Shown piece by piece: positions 1 through 8,481 of a stretch of 64,000 bases of DNA. The position numbers and the translations under genes were made by a program. Under the pieces are notes generated by a model. It did not search any database. It was given only the letters and a program-made list of their open reading frames with translations, and was not told where the DNA came from. Origin of the DNA: Marinomonas rhizomae (GTDB lineage Bacteria > Pseudomonadota > Gammaproteobacteria > Pseudomonadales > Marinomonadaceae); the NCBI RefSeq assembly GCF_003315485.1, contig NZ_QNSE01000004.1, positions 1 to 64,000 of the forward strand, in the 5' to 3' direction. The first letter of the stretch is position 1. The number at the start of each line of letters is the position of its first letter.

Positions 1-182
1 AAATGTTCCATGGCGAAACCTTCGAGGACGAAGATGATCTGATCCAAGAACTTGAAGAGTATATTGATTACTACAATACGAAACGAATAAAAATGAGGTT
101 AAATGGCCTGACTCCGGTAGAGTACCGAAATCAGGCATTGTTAGCCGGTTAATAAAGTGTCCAACTTTATGGGGTCACTTCA
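1..182 (+). mobile_element. Right end of an IS3-family insertion sequence (partial)
   Basis: The window opens inside an insertion sequence. The end of a transposase frame (stop at 150-152) is followed by GTGTCCAACTTTATGGGGTC and then ACTTCA, which reads on the other strand as a TGAAGTGACCCC-type terminal repeat, as in the IS150-like branch of the IS3 family. The element should end at the CA of 181-182. The left end and target duplication lie outside, so subgroup and completeness cannot be judged. The base after the end starts GATGCGGGCTTTTTT, which resembles the right half of a terminator. Confidence 0.75.
3..152 (+). CDS. IS3-family transposase OrfB, C-terminal fragment
   Basis: The frame open from the left edge encodes about 49 residues ending in [10 protein letters not shown] then NQALLAG. 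The YYN-KR--..[10 protein letters not shown] pattern is the usual C-terminus of the DDE transposase OrfB of IS3-family elements (rve/integrase-core family). The catalytic residues would lie upstream, outside the window. The ATG at 3 is probably internal. The stop sits about 30 bp before the inferred IS end, the normal spacing for this family. Confidence 0.8.
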   Translation: MFHGETFEDEDDLIQELEEYIDYYNTKRIKMRLNGLTPVEYRNQALLAG

Positions 183-220
183 GATGCGGGCTTTTTTATG
201 AAACTAAGTAATGATAAAAA

Positions 221-1093
221 TTAGATAAGGTCTAATTCTTCCATGATACGACGAATGGTGGCTTTGGTACTGTCTTGCAGTGGTACCATAGGCAAGCGAC
301 ACTCTTCAGTGCAAAGACCTAATAATGACATGGCGTATTTTGGGCCTGCTGGGTTAGGTTCAATGAATAGCGCGTTATGAAGAGAAAATAATTTGTCTTG
401 TAACTGTGCTGCTTCTACGTATTTACCTTCACGGCATAGTCGTTGTAATTCCACTACTTGTTTTGGTGCCACGTTTGAGGTTACCGAAATGCAGCCATTA
501 CCACCACCAACGTTATAAGCCACTGTGGTGATGTCGTCACCACTTAGGTAATTGAAAGGTTTGTTGATTAAAGCACGCTCACGAATTGGGCGGGTTAAAT
601 CGCCAGTTGCATCTTTTACCCCGATGACTCTTGGTAGTTCTGCCAGACGAGCTAATGTATTAACCTCTAGTCCAACAACAGAGCGAGGCGGAATGTTGTA
701 GAGGACGATAGGTAATTTGCTGTTGTCGTGGACGTATTTGAAGTGTTCATACAAACCGGTTTGATTTGGACGGTTGTAGTAACCAGCCACATGTAAGGTC
801 GCATCTGCTCCAGCTTGGTAAGCGAATTCGGAGTAATTTACCGCTTCAACAGGGTTGTTTGAACCTGCCCCTGCCAGAACAGGTACGGCTTTATTGGTTT
901 CCTGTACGGTAATTTCGATAACACGTTTGTGTTCGTGTTCGCTTAGCGTTGGTGATTCACCTGTTGTACCAACAGGAACTAAGCCATTGATACCTTGATC
1001 TATTTGCCAGCGTACGATATTACGCAAAGCCCCTTCATCTAATTGACCATTACGAAACGGAGTGATTAGTGCTGTGATTGCGCCGTAGAACAT
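221..1093 (-). CDS. dapA: 4-hydroxy-tetrahydrodipicolinate synthase
   Basis: Condenses pyruvate with aspartate semialdehyde, the first committed step of the diaminopimelate/lysine pathway, in the cytosol. The protein has 290 residues, normal for the family. Visible landmarks are GTTGESPTL at 42-50, Tyr132 in YNIPPRS, and the Schiff-base Lys160 in GVKDATG, in the same spacing as E. coli DapA. The start has TGAGG about 8 bases upstream. In many gammaproteobacteria bamC follows dapA; here an IS end lies 38 bp past the stop. The 5' side carries a long hairpin and a lysine-rich mini-ORF, described separately. Confidence 0.96.
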   Translation of the reverse strand: MFYGAITALITPFRNGQLDEGALRNIVRWQIDQGINGLVPVGTTGESPTLSEHEHKRVIEITVQETNKAVPVLAGAGSNNPVEAVNYSEFAYQAGADATLHVAGYYNRPNQTGLYEHFKYVHDNSKLPIVLYNIPPRSVVGLEVNTLARLAELPRVIGVKDATGDLTRPIRERALINKPFNYLSGDDITTVAYNVGGGNGCISVTSNVAPKQVVELQRLCREGKYVEAAQLQDKLFSLHNALFIEPNPAGPKYAMSLLGLCTEECRLPMVPLQDSTKATIRRIMEELDLI

Positions 1094-1110
1094 ACTTTTG
1101 CCTCATTTTG

Positions 1111-1165
1111 GCCGGTATGCATTCTGCTGAAAAGATAGATTAACCGTCAGCGAGAATGCTGCCGG
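1111..1165 (-). promoter_or_regulatory. Long hairpin in the dapA leader
   Basis: GCATTCT-GCTGA at 1119-1130 pairs with TCAGCGAGAATGC at 1147-1159, and flanking CCGG pairs with CCGG. This gives about 16 base pairs with one small internal loop, one bulged base and a 16-nt loop. It ends about 6 nt before the dapA ribosome site (TGAGG). No T-run follows on the minus strand, so it is not a standard terminator. It could stabilise the leader, control translation or be part of an attenuator with the mini-ORF just upstream. Confidence 0.5.
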
Positions 1166-1180
1166 GGAGTTGTTTAAATC

Positions 1181-1261
1181 TTACTTCCACACGTCAGCGT
1201 CGCAAAGCTTCTTAGCCTTACGTTTATCGCCGTTGCGTTTATTTAAGATATTGTTATTCAT
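1181..1261 (-). CDS. Lysine-rich 26-residue leader ORF upstream of dapA (candidate)
   Basis: A short frame from ATG to TAA encodes 26 residues, 6 of them lysine (positions 8, 13, 15, 17, 18, 26), with the cluster KRKAKK at 13-18. It is on the dapA strand, 87 nt before the dapA start, and its stop lies 15 nt before the long leader hairpin. The ribosome site is poor: no clear AGGAG precedes the ATG. Lysine codons before a lysine-pathway gene recall amino-acid attenuation leaders, but lysine genes are usually controlled by other means, so the coding status is speculative. Confidence 0.3.
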   Translation of the reverse strand: MNNNILNKRNGDKRKAKKLCDADVWK

Positions 1262-1303
1262 AGGGTAATAGGAAATCTTTGTAAATAGTAAGTTTTTCTA
1301 TGC

Positions 1304-1327
1304 TGACCTTTTTTCTTTAAAAGGTCA
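1304..1327. promoter_or_regulatory. Palindrome TGACCTTTT / AAAAGGTCA between dapA and the LysE gene
   Basis: A 9-bp perfect inverted repeat with a 6-nt spacer lies in the 355-bp gap between the divergent genes. On the minus strand it carries TTGACC, a possible -35 box for dapA, so it may be an operator over that promoter. I could not identify the binding protein. The rest of the gap holds the mini-ORF, the leader hairpin and the second palindrome. Confidence 0.35.
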
Positions 1328-1386
1328 ATACACTAATGTGTTTTTTATTCGATTGGTTTTGATTCAGAGGTGTTCGTTTTTTCGCG

Positions 1387-1426
1387 TTAGATTGGATAAA
1401 ATACTGGCGAATTTTATCCAATCTAA
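1387..1426 (+). promoter_or_regulatory. Perfect 16-bp inverted repeat before the LysE-family gene
   Basis: TTAGATTGGATAAAAT (1387-1402) is repeated exactly in reverse complement at 1411-1426 around the 8-nt spacer ACTGGCGA. It ends 22 bp before the exporter ATG. The symmetry and place suggest an operator for a dimeric repressor or activator, or a hairpin in the mRNA leader. No T-run follows, so it is not a terminator. No regulator gene is adjacent. Confidence 0.55.
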
Positions 1427-1448
1427 TAATACTAATTAAGAGAAAAAT

Positions 1449-2069
1449 ATGGATCTTACTACTTGGCTTTCTTTGGTTGCTGTTTGTGTCATGGGGGCTA
1501 TTTCTCCAGGTCCGAGTCTAGCTGTTATTTTACGGGTATCGGTTTCTCAATCTCCTTTACATGGCGTCTTGGCAGCCATAACACATGGTTTAGGGATTGG
1601 CTTCTGGGCGTTTTTGACGCTACAAGGCCTTGCTATATTGATGTCTAAACACCAGAACATATTCTCTGTATTAACTGTTTTAGGTGGGCTGTATCTTGCT
1701 TGGCTAGGCGTTAAGGCGTGGCGTTTTGCTGGTCAAGGTCAGGATGTCAAGGTTGAAGGCCAAAAGTCTTCTTATTGGGAATCTGCTCGTGACGGCATGA
1801 TGATTTCCTTGATGAACCCTAAAGCGGCTTTGTTTTTTTTAGCTTTATTTAGTCAGTTGATTCCCACCGAAATTAATACCTTGATCAAGTTTCAATTGTG
1901 GGCAACTGTCGTGGTGATTGATACAGGTTGGTATGTGATTGTTGCTTTGTTGTTAGCTGGTGGGCGGGTCTTGTCTTGGTTACGTCGACATACTGTTTGG
2001 GTGGATAGAAGTATGGGAAGTATTTTAATATTACTTGGGTTGAAAGTAGTGATTGGGGCATTTATTTAG
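1449..2069 (+). CDS. LysE/RhtB-family amino acid exporter
   Basis: A 206-residue, very hydrophobic protein with about six membrane segments, of the usual length for the LysE/RhtB superfamily. The first segment carries GAISPGPS (residues 16-23), the family signature, and the middle has SLMNPKAALFF, also typical. It probably exports an amino acid or related metabolite from cytosol to periplasm; the substrate cannot be read from sequence. AAGAG about 6 bases before the ATG serves as ribosome site. It is divergent from dapA, which may be coincidental or may link lysine synthesis with export. Confidence 0.88.
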   Translation: MDLTTWLSLVAVCVMGAISPGPSLAVILRVSVSQSPLHGVLAAITHGLGIGFWAFLTLQGLAILMSKHQNIFSVLTVLGGLYLAWLGVKAWRFAGQGQDVKVEGQKSSYWESARDGMMISLMNPKAALFFLALFSQLIPTEINTLIKFQLWATVVVIDTGWYVIVALLLAGGRVLSWLRRHTVWVDRSMGSILILLGLKVVIGAFI

Positions 2070-2093
2070 AGCGAAAACTTTTCCTAGTGAAGT

Positions 2094-2123
2094 CCCCCCA
2101 ATAGTTGGAAACCAATAGGGGGG
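2094..2123. terminator. Hairpin between convergent genes
   Basis: CCCCCC (2094-2099) faces GGGGGG (2118-2123), with an inner TTGG-AAA-CCAA stem. It sits between the stop codons of the exporter and the fusion protein. A long T-run is missing on both sides, so efficiency is doubtful. Confidence 0.4.
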
Positions 2124-2140
2124 AGGTTCAATTAAAGCAC

Positions 2141-4756
2141 TTACTTTTGAAAAATAAAGCTTTCTGTTTCTAGTAGCTTTGTGCTCCACAGTTCGTAGGC
2201 TTTTGAGTTCAAATGCAGCTTGTCGCCTTCAAATAGGTTTTCTTTAATTTCTCCATGCTTGTCTAATAAAGTAGAAAACAAATCAACGTATTGAGTATTA
2301 GGACGTGTTTTGGCAAGTCGTATCAATTGATTGTTTGTTAGCTCTATTGTTTTACGCATTTTTAATCGCGTAGGGCTGCACTTAATACTGATGAGTGTGA
2401 CAGGAATACCAGGTAAATGGCGATCAATTTTTTGCAGTAGCTCAATATAGAGGTCAACTACTTTATTGCTGTTACAGTGATTACCAATATCATTGTCACC
2501 TGCGTAAATGACCAAGGAGCGTGGTTTATGTGGCAAGATGATACGCTCAAAATAGTACACGCAAGCTTCAAGCGTAGCGCCGCTAAAGCCTAAGTTAATG
2601 GCATTTTTGTCTCGGAAATTATGAGTGAAGTCATTCCATAAGCGCACGGTGGAAGAGCCATAAAATGCCACTGGCTGCTCTTTGTATTCTTGATAAGCTA
2701 AGTGGAATTCCAGTTCTCGTACATCTGACTCGAATTCTACATCGATTTGATTCAGACTCATTACGTTCGAGCGGTAGCCGTTTTTACCACTAAATATAGG
2801 GTATTGGCGAATTTCTCGTGATAGCTCAACTGCCTCGTTTACATAGCCTTTATATTCTTCCTGATATGACACTAAAAATTCTGCCAGCGCTTTTTTATCT
2901 TTGTAATCCACTTTACTAGACAGTTTGAACGCAGGTTTAATGATCACCGTATAAAGGTTATGGTCGGCTCGTTTGTCAAAGTTTGCGACTACAATCGGTA
3001 CTATCCATGGCTCTTCTGTTTCCATGGAACCTGCAAGTTCAAAAGCATGTGGTAATAAGGCGCCTGGGGATTGTTGCGTGCTAAAACTTTGCCCCTCTGG
3101 AGAGATCATTAGTGGGAAGTTCTGACACAACGTATCCTGAGATTGTTTGATAAATTCATCATACTCTGGGGTGCCTTTGGTTAGGCCTTCCCAGCTATTG
3201 ATAAATATATTGCCGAATTTTCCATAAAAATCATCACGCCAAAACTCACTTTCTTTACTACGGCGAACAACACGTTGCCCAGAAATACCGTATTGTTTGT
3301 CAATAATCATTGAGCTAATAAATTGCGCATCCATAGAAAAACGGAAGCCATTGGGTAAACGGTTCGTTGGTGATCCTAGTAAATGGTTGTAGATGAACAG
3401 AGAACCCGCTTTTTGGGGTAGATTCTCTAGTCCTTTAACAACATAAGGAACTTGTTGGAAAGCTTGTTTGAACAGCTCTGTACCTAAGCGTCTAGCATCT
3501 AAAGCCGGTGTTTCTTTGGGCAAATTATTTATGGTGTCATAGACATTTTGTAGATGGCGATAAAAAGCATTTTCACGCTGTAAATCTTTTAAAATATCCA
3601 AGCACATACCAGAAATAGTGCGCTCCAGTACACAGCCAAAATGCAGGCATTTATAAAGAACACCAAAGGCTTCGTCTGTAGTGATTGCGCTTTTTAGCAA
3701 TTCGCTGACTTTATACAGAGGTGAGCTGACAGGTAACAGCGCTGCGTTTTGGTCTATTACATTGCTGACGGCTAGAACCTCATCATTTGCTATTTGTGAA
3801 AGATAGCGCATTCTCGCCGCTAATAAATGTGCGCCGATCAACCAAATAAGTCGGTATAAATACTTAACTGAAAATTTAGGGTTGTCTTCAAATATCTCTA
3901 GTAGGTCATCACGTTTTATAAATAAAACACTGCTATCTCTGGATGAAATGATCGAGGTGCGATTTTTCATTTCTTTGTTTTGGGTAGCCCAAGCCAATAC
4001 GGTTCCGCTGCGGGAGATCGTTCTGGTGGTAATAATGTCCCCCGAGTCAGTTTGATAGCTGATGACAACTTTACCCTTGATGAGAATATACAAACCATTA
4101 GCAGGTTGATCTTGCTGACTTAAAATGTCGCCTTGATGGGCGAGCAGAATGGATGATTTTTTGGCTAAAGTGTGTATTTCTGCTTGGGTAAATGTCTCAC
4201 AAAAAGGGGCATAGTTTAGTAGGCTGATGGCATCTTTTAGTGCGTGAACTTGCGTTTCAGAATCGATTAGTGGTCGAGTTTCTTCAAAAGCTAATGACTC
4301 ATTAGAAAAGAAAGGGCGCGTTTGATTTTGTACATTGGTGAGAACGGGCAAAGATTCTTGGTAAACAAACTGTAAGAACTGGCTGGCGAAAGGTAAATTG
4401 GCATTGAGAATTTTTTGTAATTCAACAATTGGCCAATAGAGCAATTTGGAAGACTTAGTTGCTGTGAATGTGGTCGCATAACGCGAAGGATGACGGAAAG
4501 CAGACCAACCAATAGGGGATAAAATATTGCTGATCATGCCGACATTGTAAGATTTTCCGGTATCCTGCAATGGAACTGAAATGGCAACTTCACCTTCCAA
4601 AAGGAAATAAATATTTTGACCAATCTCAAATTGTTTAGCCAGAATATCGCCAGCTGTTAGCGTTTTAATGGAGGCTAAATTGGTTAAGGATGATGCTAAC
4701 TCGGCATCAATATCTGCCATAAAAGGGAATGCATTTATGTGTGTCGTTATATCCAT
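2141..4756 (-). CDS. Four-module protein: two cNMP-binding domains, PlsC-like acyltransferase, SGNH hydrolase
   Basis: 871 residues with no signal peptide or clear membrane span. Residues about 25-130 and 185-310 are two Crp-type cyclic-nucleotide-binding folds (GDILAKQ, YFLLEGEVAIS; GDILSQQ, LYILIKGKVVIS). Residues about 435-640 resemble a glycerolipid acyltransferase: NH at 457-458 with an Asp at 476, FINSWEG at 518-524, SPEGQS at 552-557, WIVPIVV at 584-590. Residues 695-871 are an SGNH/GDSL hydrolase with all blocks: GSS at 700-702, GFSG at 723-726, GDND at 753-756, DKLH at 845-848. It probably adds and removes acyl groups, or remodels a lipid, under nucleotide control; the substrate is unknown. 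It lies 25 bp after a flavin reductase-like gene and is probably cotranscribed with it. Some acyltransferase spacing is unusual (NH to D is long). Confidence 0.85.
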   Translation of the reverse strand: MDITTHINAFPFMADIDAELASSLTNLASIKTLTAGDILAKQFEIGQNIYFLLEGEVAISVPLQDTGKSYNVGMISNILSPIGWSAFRHPSRYATTFTATKSSKLLYWPIVELQKILNANLPFASQFLQFVYQESLPVLTNVQNQTRPFFSNESLAFEETRPLIDSETQVHALKDAISLLNYAPFCETFTQAEIHTLAKKSSILLAHQGDILSQQDQPANGLYILIKGKVVISYQTDSGDIITTRTISRSGTVLAWATQNKEMKNRTSIISSRDSSVLFIKRDDLLEIFEDNPKFSVKYLYRLIWLIGAHLLAARMRYLSQIANDEVLAVSNVIDQNAALLPVSSPLYKVSELLKSAITTDEAFGVLYKCLHFGCVLERTISGMCLDILKDLQRENAFYRHLQNVYDTINNLPKETPALDARRLGTELFKQAFQQVPYVVKGLENLPQKAGSLFIYNHLLGSPTNRLPNGFRFSMDAQFISSMIIDKQYGISGQRVVRRSKESEFWRDDFYGKFGNIFINSWEGLTKGTPEYDEFIKQSQDTLCQNFPLMISPEGQSFSTQQSPGALLPHAFELAGSMETEEPWIVPIVVANFDKRADHNLYTVIIKPAFKLSSKVDYKDKKALAEFLVSYQEEYKGYVNEAVELSREIRQYPIFSGKNGYRSNVMSLNQIDVEFESDVRELEFHLAYQEYKEQPVAFYGSSTVRLWNDFTHNFRDKNAINLGFSGATLEACVYYFERIILPHKPRSLVIYAGDNDIGNHCNSNKVVDLYIELLQKIDRHLPGIPVTLISIKCSPTRLKMRKTIELTNNQLIRLAKTRPNTQYVDLFSTLLDKHGEIKENLFEGDKLHLNSKAYELWSTKLLETESFIFQK

Positions 4757-4781
4757 CTTTTTACCTCAAATCTGTATTGCC

Positions 4782-5402
4782 CTAGTTCGGACGTTTCATC
4801 GTCACTGTCTCGCCTAAAAGCGCATAGTCGTCGCCACCTAGTCGTGAAAGAGGGTTAAGTTTTTTATTATCAATGAAAATCCGAGAGTTTTCTTCAGTTA
4901 CAAGATCTTCATCGATGTATAAATCTAAAATTTCTAAATAAATCGCATTGAACGATGTGTTTCCTAGCGTATGTATATCGAACAATTTGCAGTGAAGAGC
5001 AATTTTGGCTTCGGCAATTCGCGGCAGTGCCTTGGTAAAGTTAGTTAGCGACAAGCCTGTCCTGGGTAGTTCTGATTCACCATAAGATAGCGTGGCTGCG
5101 CTCTCGTTTACAGCATTGACTAAATCTCCGCTTGGAATATGCAAAACACATTCCTTTTCTCGTATTAGGTTATATTTTGTGTCTTTGGCGACATCAGAGG
5201 TTTTATTGCCTATGGAAACCGTTAAGAGGGCAGGATCTGAAGAAATAGGAGCAAAATAAGAAAAAGGGGCGAGGTTGAAACTATCGTTTTCATTTTTGGT
5301 CATGATCCACGCAATAGGACGTGGCGTAATGGTTTGAGTGATCAGGTGATAGCGCTGATTGCCGCTGAGTTGATCAAACTGGAAACGCATAAATTTCCCC
5401 AT
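4782..5402 (-). CDS. Flavin reductase-like FMN-binding protein
   Basis: 206 residues of the flavin reductase-like split-barrel family (DIM6/NTAB-like). The N-terminal TPRPIAWIMT (residues 27-36), NLAPFSYFAPIS and the SIGNKT segment match the FMN-binding core. Such proteins bind FMN and reduce or transfer electrons to small molecules or partner oxygenases; the substrate here is unknown. The start could also be the second Met (MRFQFDQL), five codons in. It precedes the cNMP/acyltransferase fusion by 25 bp, suggesting one transcript. The 187 bp upstream hold no gene. Confidence 0.82.
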   Translation of the reverse strand: MGKFMRFQFDQLSGNQRYHLITQTITPRPIAWIMTKNENDSFNLAPFSYFAPISSDPALLTVSIGNKTSDVAKDTKYNLIREKECVLHIPSGDLVNAVNESAATLSYGESELPRTGLSLTNFTKALPRIAEAKIALHCKLFDIHTLGNTSFNAIYLEILDLYIDEDLVTEENSRIFIDNKKLNPLSRLGGDDYALLGETVTMKRPN

Positions 5403-5589
5403 GGTTATGAAACATTACTTGTTAAATTACTACAAATACCGATCCATTGTGAATCTTTGAGTGGAAACTTATGAAATTTATTGTAACCAGCAGAGAATGT
5501 GAGGCGAAAAGAAAGTCCGAGCTTACTGAAGCTTTTTTATTTTGGGCGTCAAGCAGCTCGTCATCCTCAGGCGTGTTTTTGTCTTTGGC

Positions 5590-6249
5590 TTAGTAAGCTT
5601 CGATGATGGCATTAAAGGCAATGACCACACGATCAGTGTCGCCGAAATAGGGTAAAGCGGAATGCTTTAGATACGATGGAAAAATAATTACTTGGCCATC
5701 TTTGGGGGTAAAGTCCCACACTCCATGTCCTCCTAAATAGGCGGTACCTGGATCCGCGTAATGTTCAGCGTTGACTCTTGGGTCATAAAAACGATTCAGG
5801 CCGCCGTTACCTTCGATATTGGCATCACCAGGTTCCAAATAATAAATACCACACCAAGAGCAGTTTGGATGAGAATGCGCATCGTGATAGCCGCCTTTTT
5901 GCGTAACATGATACCAAGATTCAATAATATGTGCGTCCGCTTCCATGTCTGCAGGCCAGAACGCTTGGTTGACGGAGGCGGCAATGTCTAAAATGAGCTC
6001 TTCTAAAGCCCGCTTCGCTTCCATAACATTGGCGTCTGCAAGCTCTAAGAAATCCAGTGTACTTTCGTGGAGGGCATGTTTTGCTTTTGGGGCAACTTGG
6101 CTCTCAATCGCCGTGAGTTGAGACGACTTTTGTTGGTACACCGTTGCGAGTAATGCCTCTTTTAAAAAGTCATGGTCTGGCATTTGAGTGACGAAAAGTG
6201 GCGTGCTCCAGACTGTGAGTTCTTCCAAAACAATGGATTCATTATTCAT
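5590..6249 (-). CDS. Putative 2OG-Fe(II) oxygenase
   Basis: 219 residues resembling the small bacterial family annotated as putative 2OG-Fe(II) oxygenase. The core has GGYHDAHSHPN (about residues 118-128), giving candidate iron ligands, an IYYLEPGD strand, a distal FPSYLKHSALPYFG with the second His, and a later DRVVIAFN with the Arg expected to hold 2-oxoglutarate. The substrate is unknown. It stands alone, 90 bp after the chemoreceptor stop on the same strand. The identification rests on the jelly-roll motif order, so the exact class is moderately sure. Confidence 0.7.
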   Translation of the reverse strand: MNNESIVLEELTVWSTPLFVTQMPDHDFLKEALLATVYQQKSSQLTAIESQVAPKAKHALHESTLDFLELADANVMEAKRALEELILDIAASVNQAFWPADMEADAHIIESWYHVTQKGGYHDAHSHPNCSWCGIYYLEPGDANIEGNGGLNRFYDPRVNAEHYADPGTAYLGGHGVWDFTPKDGQVIIFPSYLKHSALPYFGDTDRVVIAFNAIIEAY

Positions 6250-6302
6250 TCTGTTTTTTACCTAGGGCATGATGAGGCCGCATAATAACAGGCTGCGAGA
6301 AT

Positions 6303-6332
6303 AAGTGAAGTCTAACAACGTAAACTTCACTT
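6303..6332 (-). terminator. Hairpin after the FIST chemoreceptor gene
   Basis: AAGTGAAGT (6303-6311) and ACTTCACTT (6324-6332) form a 9-bp perfect stem just past the stop at 6340, followed on the minus strand by TTATTCT. The T-run is short, so this is a weak terminator at best. Confidence 0.4.
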
Positions 6333-6339
6333 TATCGAA

Positions 6340-8349
6340 TTACAGGTTATTAGCTTGCTTTAAACTCTCTATTACTTTGACTTCTTTATCTATTTCAGAC
6401 ATTCGAGATGTCATATCTTGAATCGCTTTTATGTTCGCGCAGACATCTCTACTGGCCATGTTGGAGGCATCACCTAAGGATTGAATTTGTGCCGTTAATT
6501 CGCCAGTGTTATTAGTGAGTCGAGACATAAACTGTTCAATGCTTTCGATTGATTGGCTGATAGAGCCAGTAGACTTTGTGACGGAGGAGATGGTTTCTCC
6601 GGTTTTGTTTAAGCTGTCCTGGGTGTTTTTAGACAGTTGTCTAACTTCATCAGCGACTACCGCAAACCCTCTGCCAGCTTCGCCAGCACGCGCTGCTTCA
6701 ATAGCTGCGTTAAGTGCGAGAAGGTTAGTTTGGTCGGCAATTCCTGAAATGACTTTCAAAATGGCAAGAACTTGCTCTGAGTTATTTTTCAGTTGGGCAA
6801 CGTTACCGCTCAATGCTTTTCGGCCATCTTCCTGTGCATTGATGTCATTTTTCAAATCATGAAAGGTGCCGCTCACATCACTAATAATGGCTTCAGTTTG
6901 CTGTGAGTAAGTTGTTATTTGGTTGAAGCTAATAACAACTTGTTCAAGCAAAGGACGATATTCAGATAGATAATGAATCAGGTCTGCTTGCAAACGGTTG
7001 ATCTGCATTAAACTATTCAGTCTTGATAACGTAAAAAATTCTTTGAAGTAACTGTAATGAATGGGGAAGTTATCAACGATATGATCTGAAAAAGGCTCGT
7101 TTTTCGCTACTTTAAAGAAAAATAATGCCGTGAGTGTTTGGTTCATGTGCACACCTAATAACTCGCCAAATGTAGAAAAGCCAGCGGCTTGAATGCTTTG
7201 GAAGGCTGTGAGTTCTTTGAGCGCTTTCGCATTGTTTAAACGGCGTAAGATGCAATCATTGGCTAGCATAGCAATCGGTTGTGGTTTGCCTTGCATAAAT
7301 TCGTCAAAGGCTTGTTTTGTACTATCCGCAAAACCTTTGGCCTCTACTAGTATAAGCTCATCGCCAAAATCTAAGTCGCAGAAAAAATGGATGATCTTGT
7401 TGTCTAAATCAATGCTGGCGATGGATCGTATAAATAGCTCATTGCCAATTTCAACGGCAAAAGAATGATTCGTTAGTTTTGCATTGAGGTCATTTGGTTG
7501 GCATTTAAAATAGTCACAAAGGTGGTCAACAATGTTGACAATTTTGCCTGTAGATTTAGAAATGACTGTTGTCACGGTGCGTTTTTGTGGGTCTGATTCG
7601 GCGATATAAAAAGAGCGTTTGGTTTTTTGAAAATTATGTGTTTTTAGAATGCCGTAGCGAATATTAGCTGCCAATTTAGTGAAAATAACGACAGCGCAGT
7701 TATGAGCAACTTTTTTACCGTCGTAGACCGAAGCCTGTTTAAAATCTAACTTCCCACCAGCTGAGCCGCCTATAAAATGACAAGGGAAGCGCTGGCTATC
7801 GTACAAAGCTTTCATAAAAAAATTTTCGCTAGACGATAGGCCATCTATAAATGTAATCGCAATGGTATCTTGGTAGTGGATGGCCATATTTACATTTATT
7901 CTTTCAATTTCAGACTGGATAGCACGAATTCTATCTTGCTTGTTTTTGGTTGCTTTGCCTTGTTTTAAATCTTCGCAATGCAGTGGGACGGTTTTTATTT
8001 CAGTGGAGGCAAGTAGCTCTTCGCTGTAGCTTTGTAAGACAATGGTATCCCACTTTCCATCGGTCGTTTGATAAAAACTCTCTTGTTGGCTGTTAAGCTC
8101 GCCAGATGTCATCACAGCAACGACTTTTTCACAGAAGGGTGTTAATTGCTGGATTTTTTCAACAGTACTCTCAAAATCGAGATTGGATGATACAAACGCA
8201 AGGATTAATTGTGTTTTTTGTTCGGTGAACTGTAGTTTAGCCAGTGTAGCTTCAGAGAGTTCAGCGTAAGTTAGCTGAAGAATGTTAATGCCCTGATTTG
8301 CACTGCTGGTATTAGGTGAGGTTAATGTGCTTCGTTTAAACCAAGCCAT
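6340..8349 (-). CDS. Soluble methyl-accepting chemotaxis protein with FIST sensor
   Basis: 669 residues with no membrane segment. The first ~400 residues look like FIST_N plus FIST_C: a TSGE motif near 80-85, an IGGSAGG strand near 190-200, and the IALLAND-type end ([12 protein letters not shown]). FIST is a small-ligand sensory domain proposed to bind amino acids. The C-terminal ~190 residues are an MCP signalling hairpin with the tip [20 protein letters not shown], followed by [10 protein letters not shown], which contacts CheA/CheW. It should be a cytoplasmic chemoreceptor. No che genes are near, so it must act with an array encoded elsewhere. Confidence 0.88.
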   Translation of the reverse strand: MAWFKRSTLTSPNTSSANQGINILQLTYAELSEATLAKLQFTEQKTQLILAFVSSNLDFESTVEKIQQLTPFCEKVVAVMTSGELNSQQESFYQTTDGKWDTIVLQSYSEELLASTEIKTVPLHCEDLKQGKATKNKQDRIRAIQSEIERINVNMAIHYQDTIAITFIDGLSSSENFFMKALYDSQRFPCHFIGGSAGGKLDFKQASVYDGKKVAHNCAVVIFTKLAANIRYGILKTHNFQKTKRSFYIAESDPQKRTVTTVISKSTGKIVNIVDHLCDYFKCQPNDLNAKLTNHSFAVEIGNELFIRSIASIDLDNKIIHFFCDLDFGDELILVEAKGFADSTKQAFDEFMQGKPQPIAMLANDCILRRLNNAKALKELTAFQSIQAAGFSTFGELLGVHMNQTLTALFFFKVAKNEPFSDHIVDNFPIHYSYFKEFFTLSRLNSLMQINRLQADLIHYLSEYRPLLEQVVISFNQITTYSQQTEAIISDVSGTFHDLKNDINAQEDGRKALSGNVAQLKNNSEQVLAILKVISGIADQTNLLALNAAIEAARAGEAGRGFAVVADEVRQLSKNTQDSLNKTGETISSVTKSTGSISQSIESIEQFMSRLTNNTGELTAQIQSLGDASNMASRDVCANIKAIQDMTSRMSEIDKEVKVIESLKQANNL

Positions 8350-8481
8350 AAAAAAGTCTCCATAGAGCTAGATTGTTTTTTCTATCATCCCATTATTAAG
8401 GGTAGAACAATATTGGCTTTATGTTTTTATTAGTTTAAATACGTAATATATTGATAATAGTCACATTTTCATAAATTTAGC

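Noticed and set aside
1094-1448. Lysine riboswitch before dapA
   Set aside because: The multi-helix core of the L box is not visible; only one long hairpin is found.
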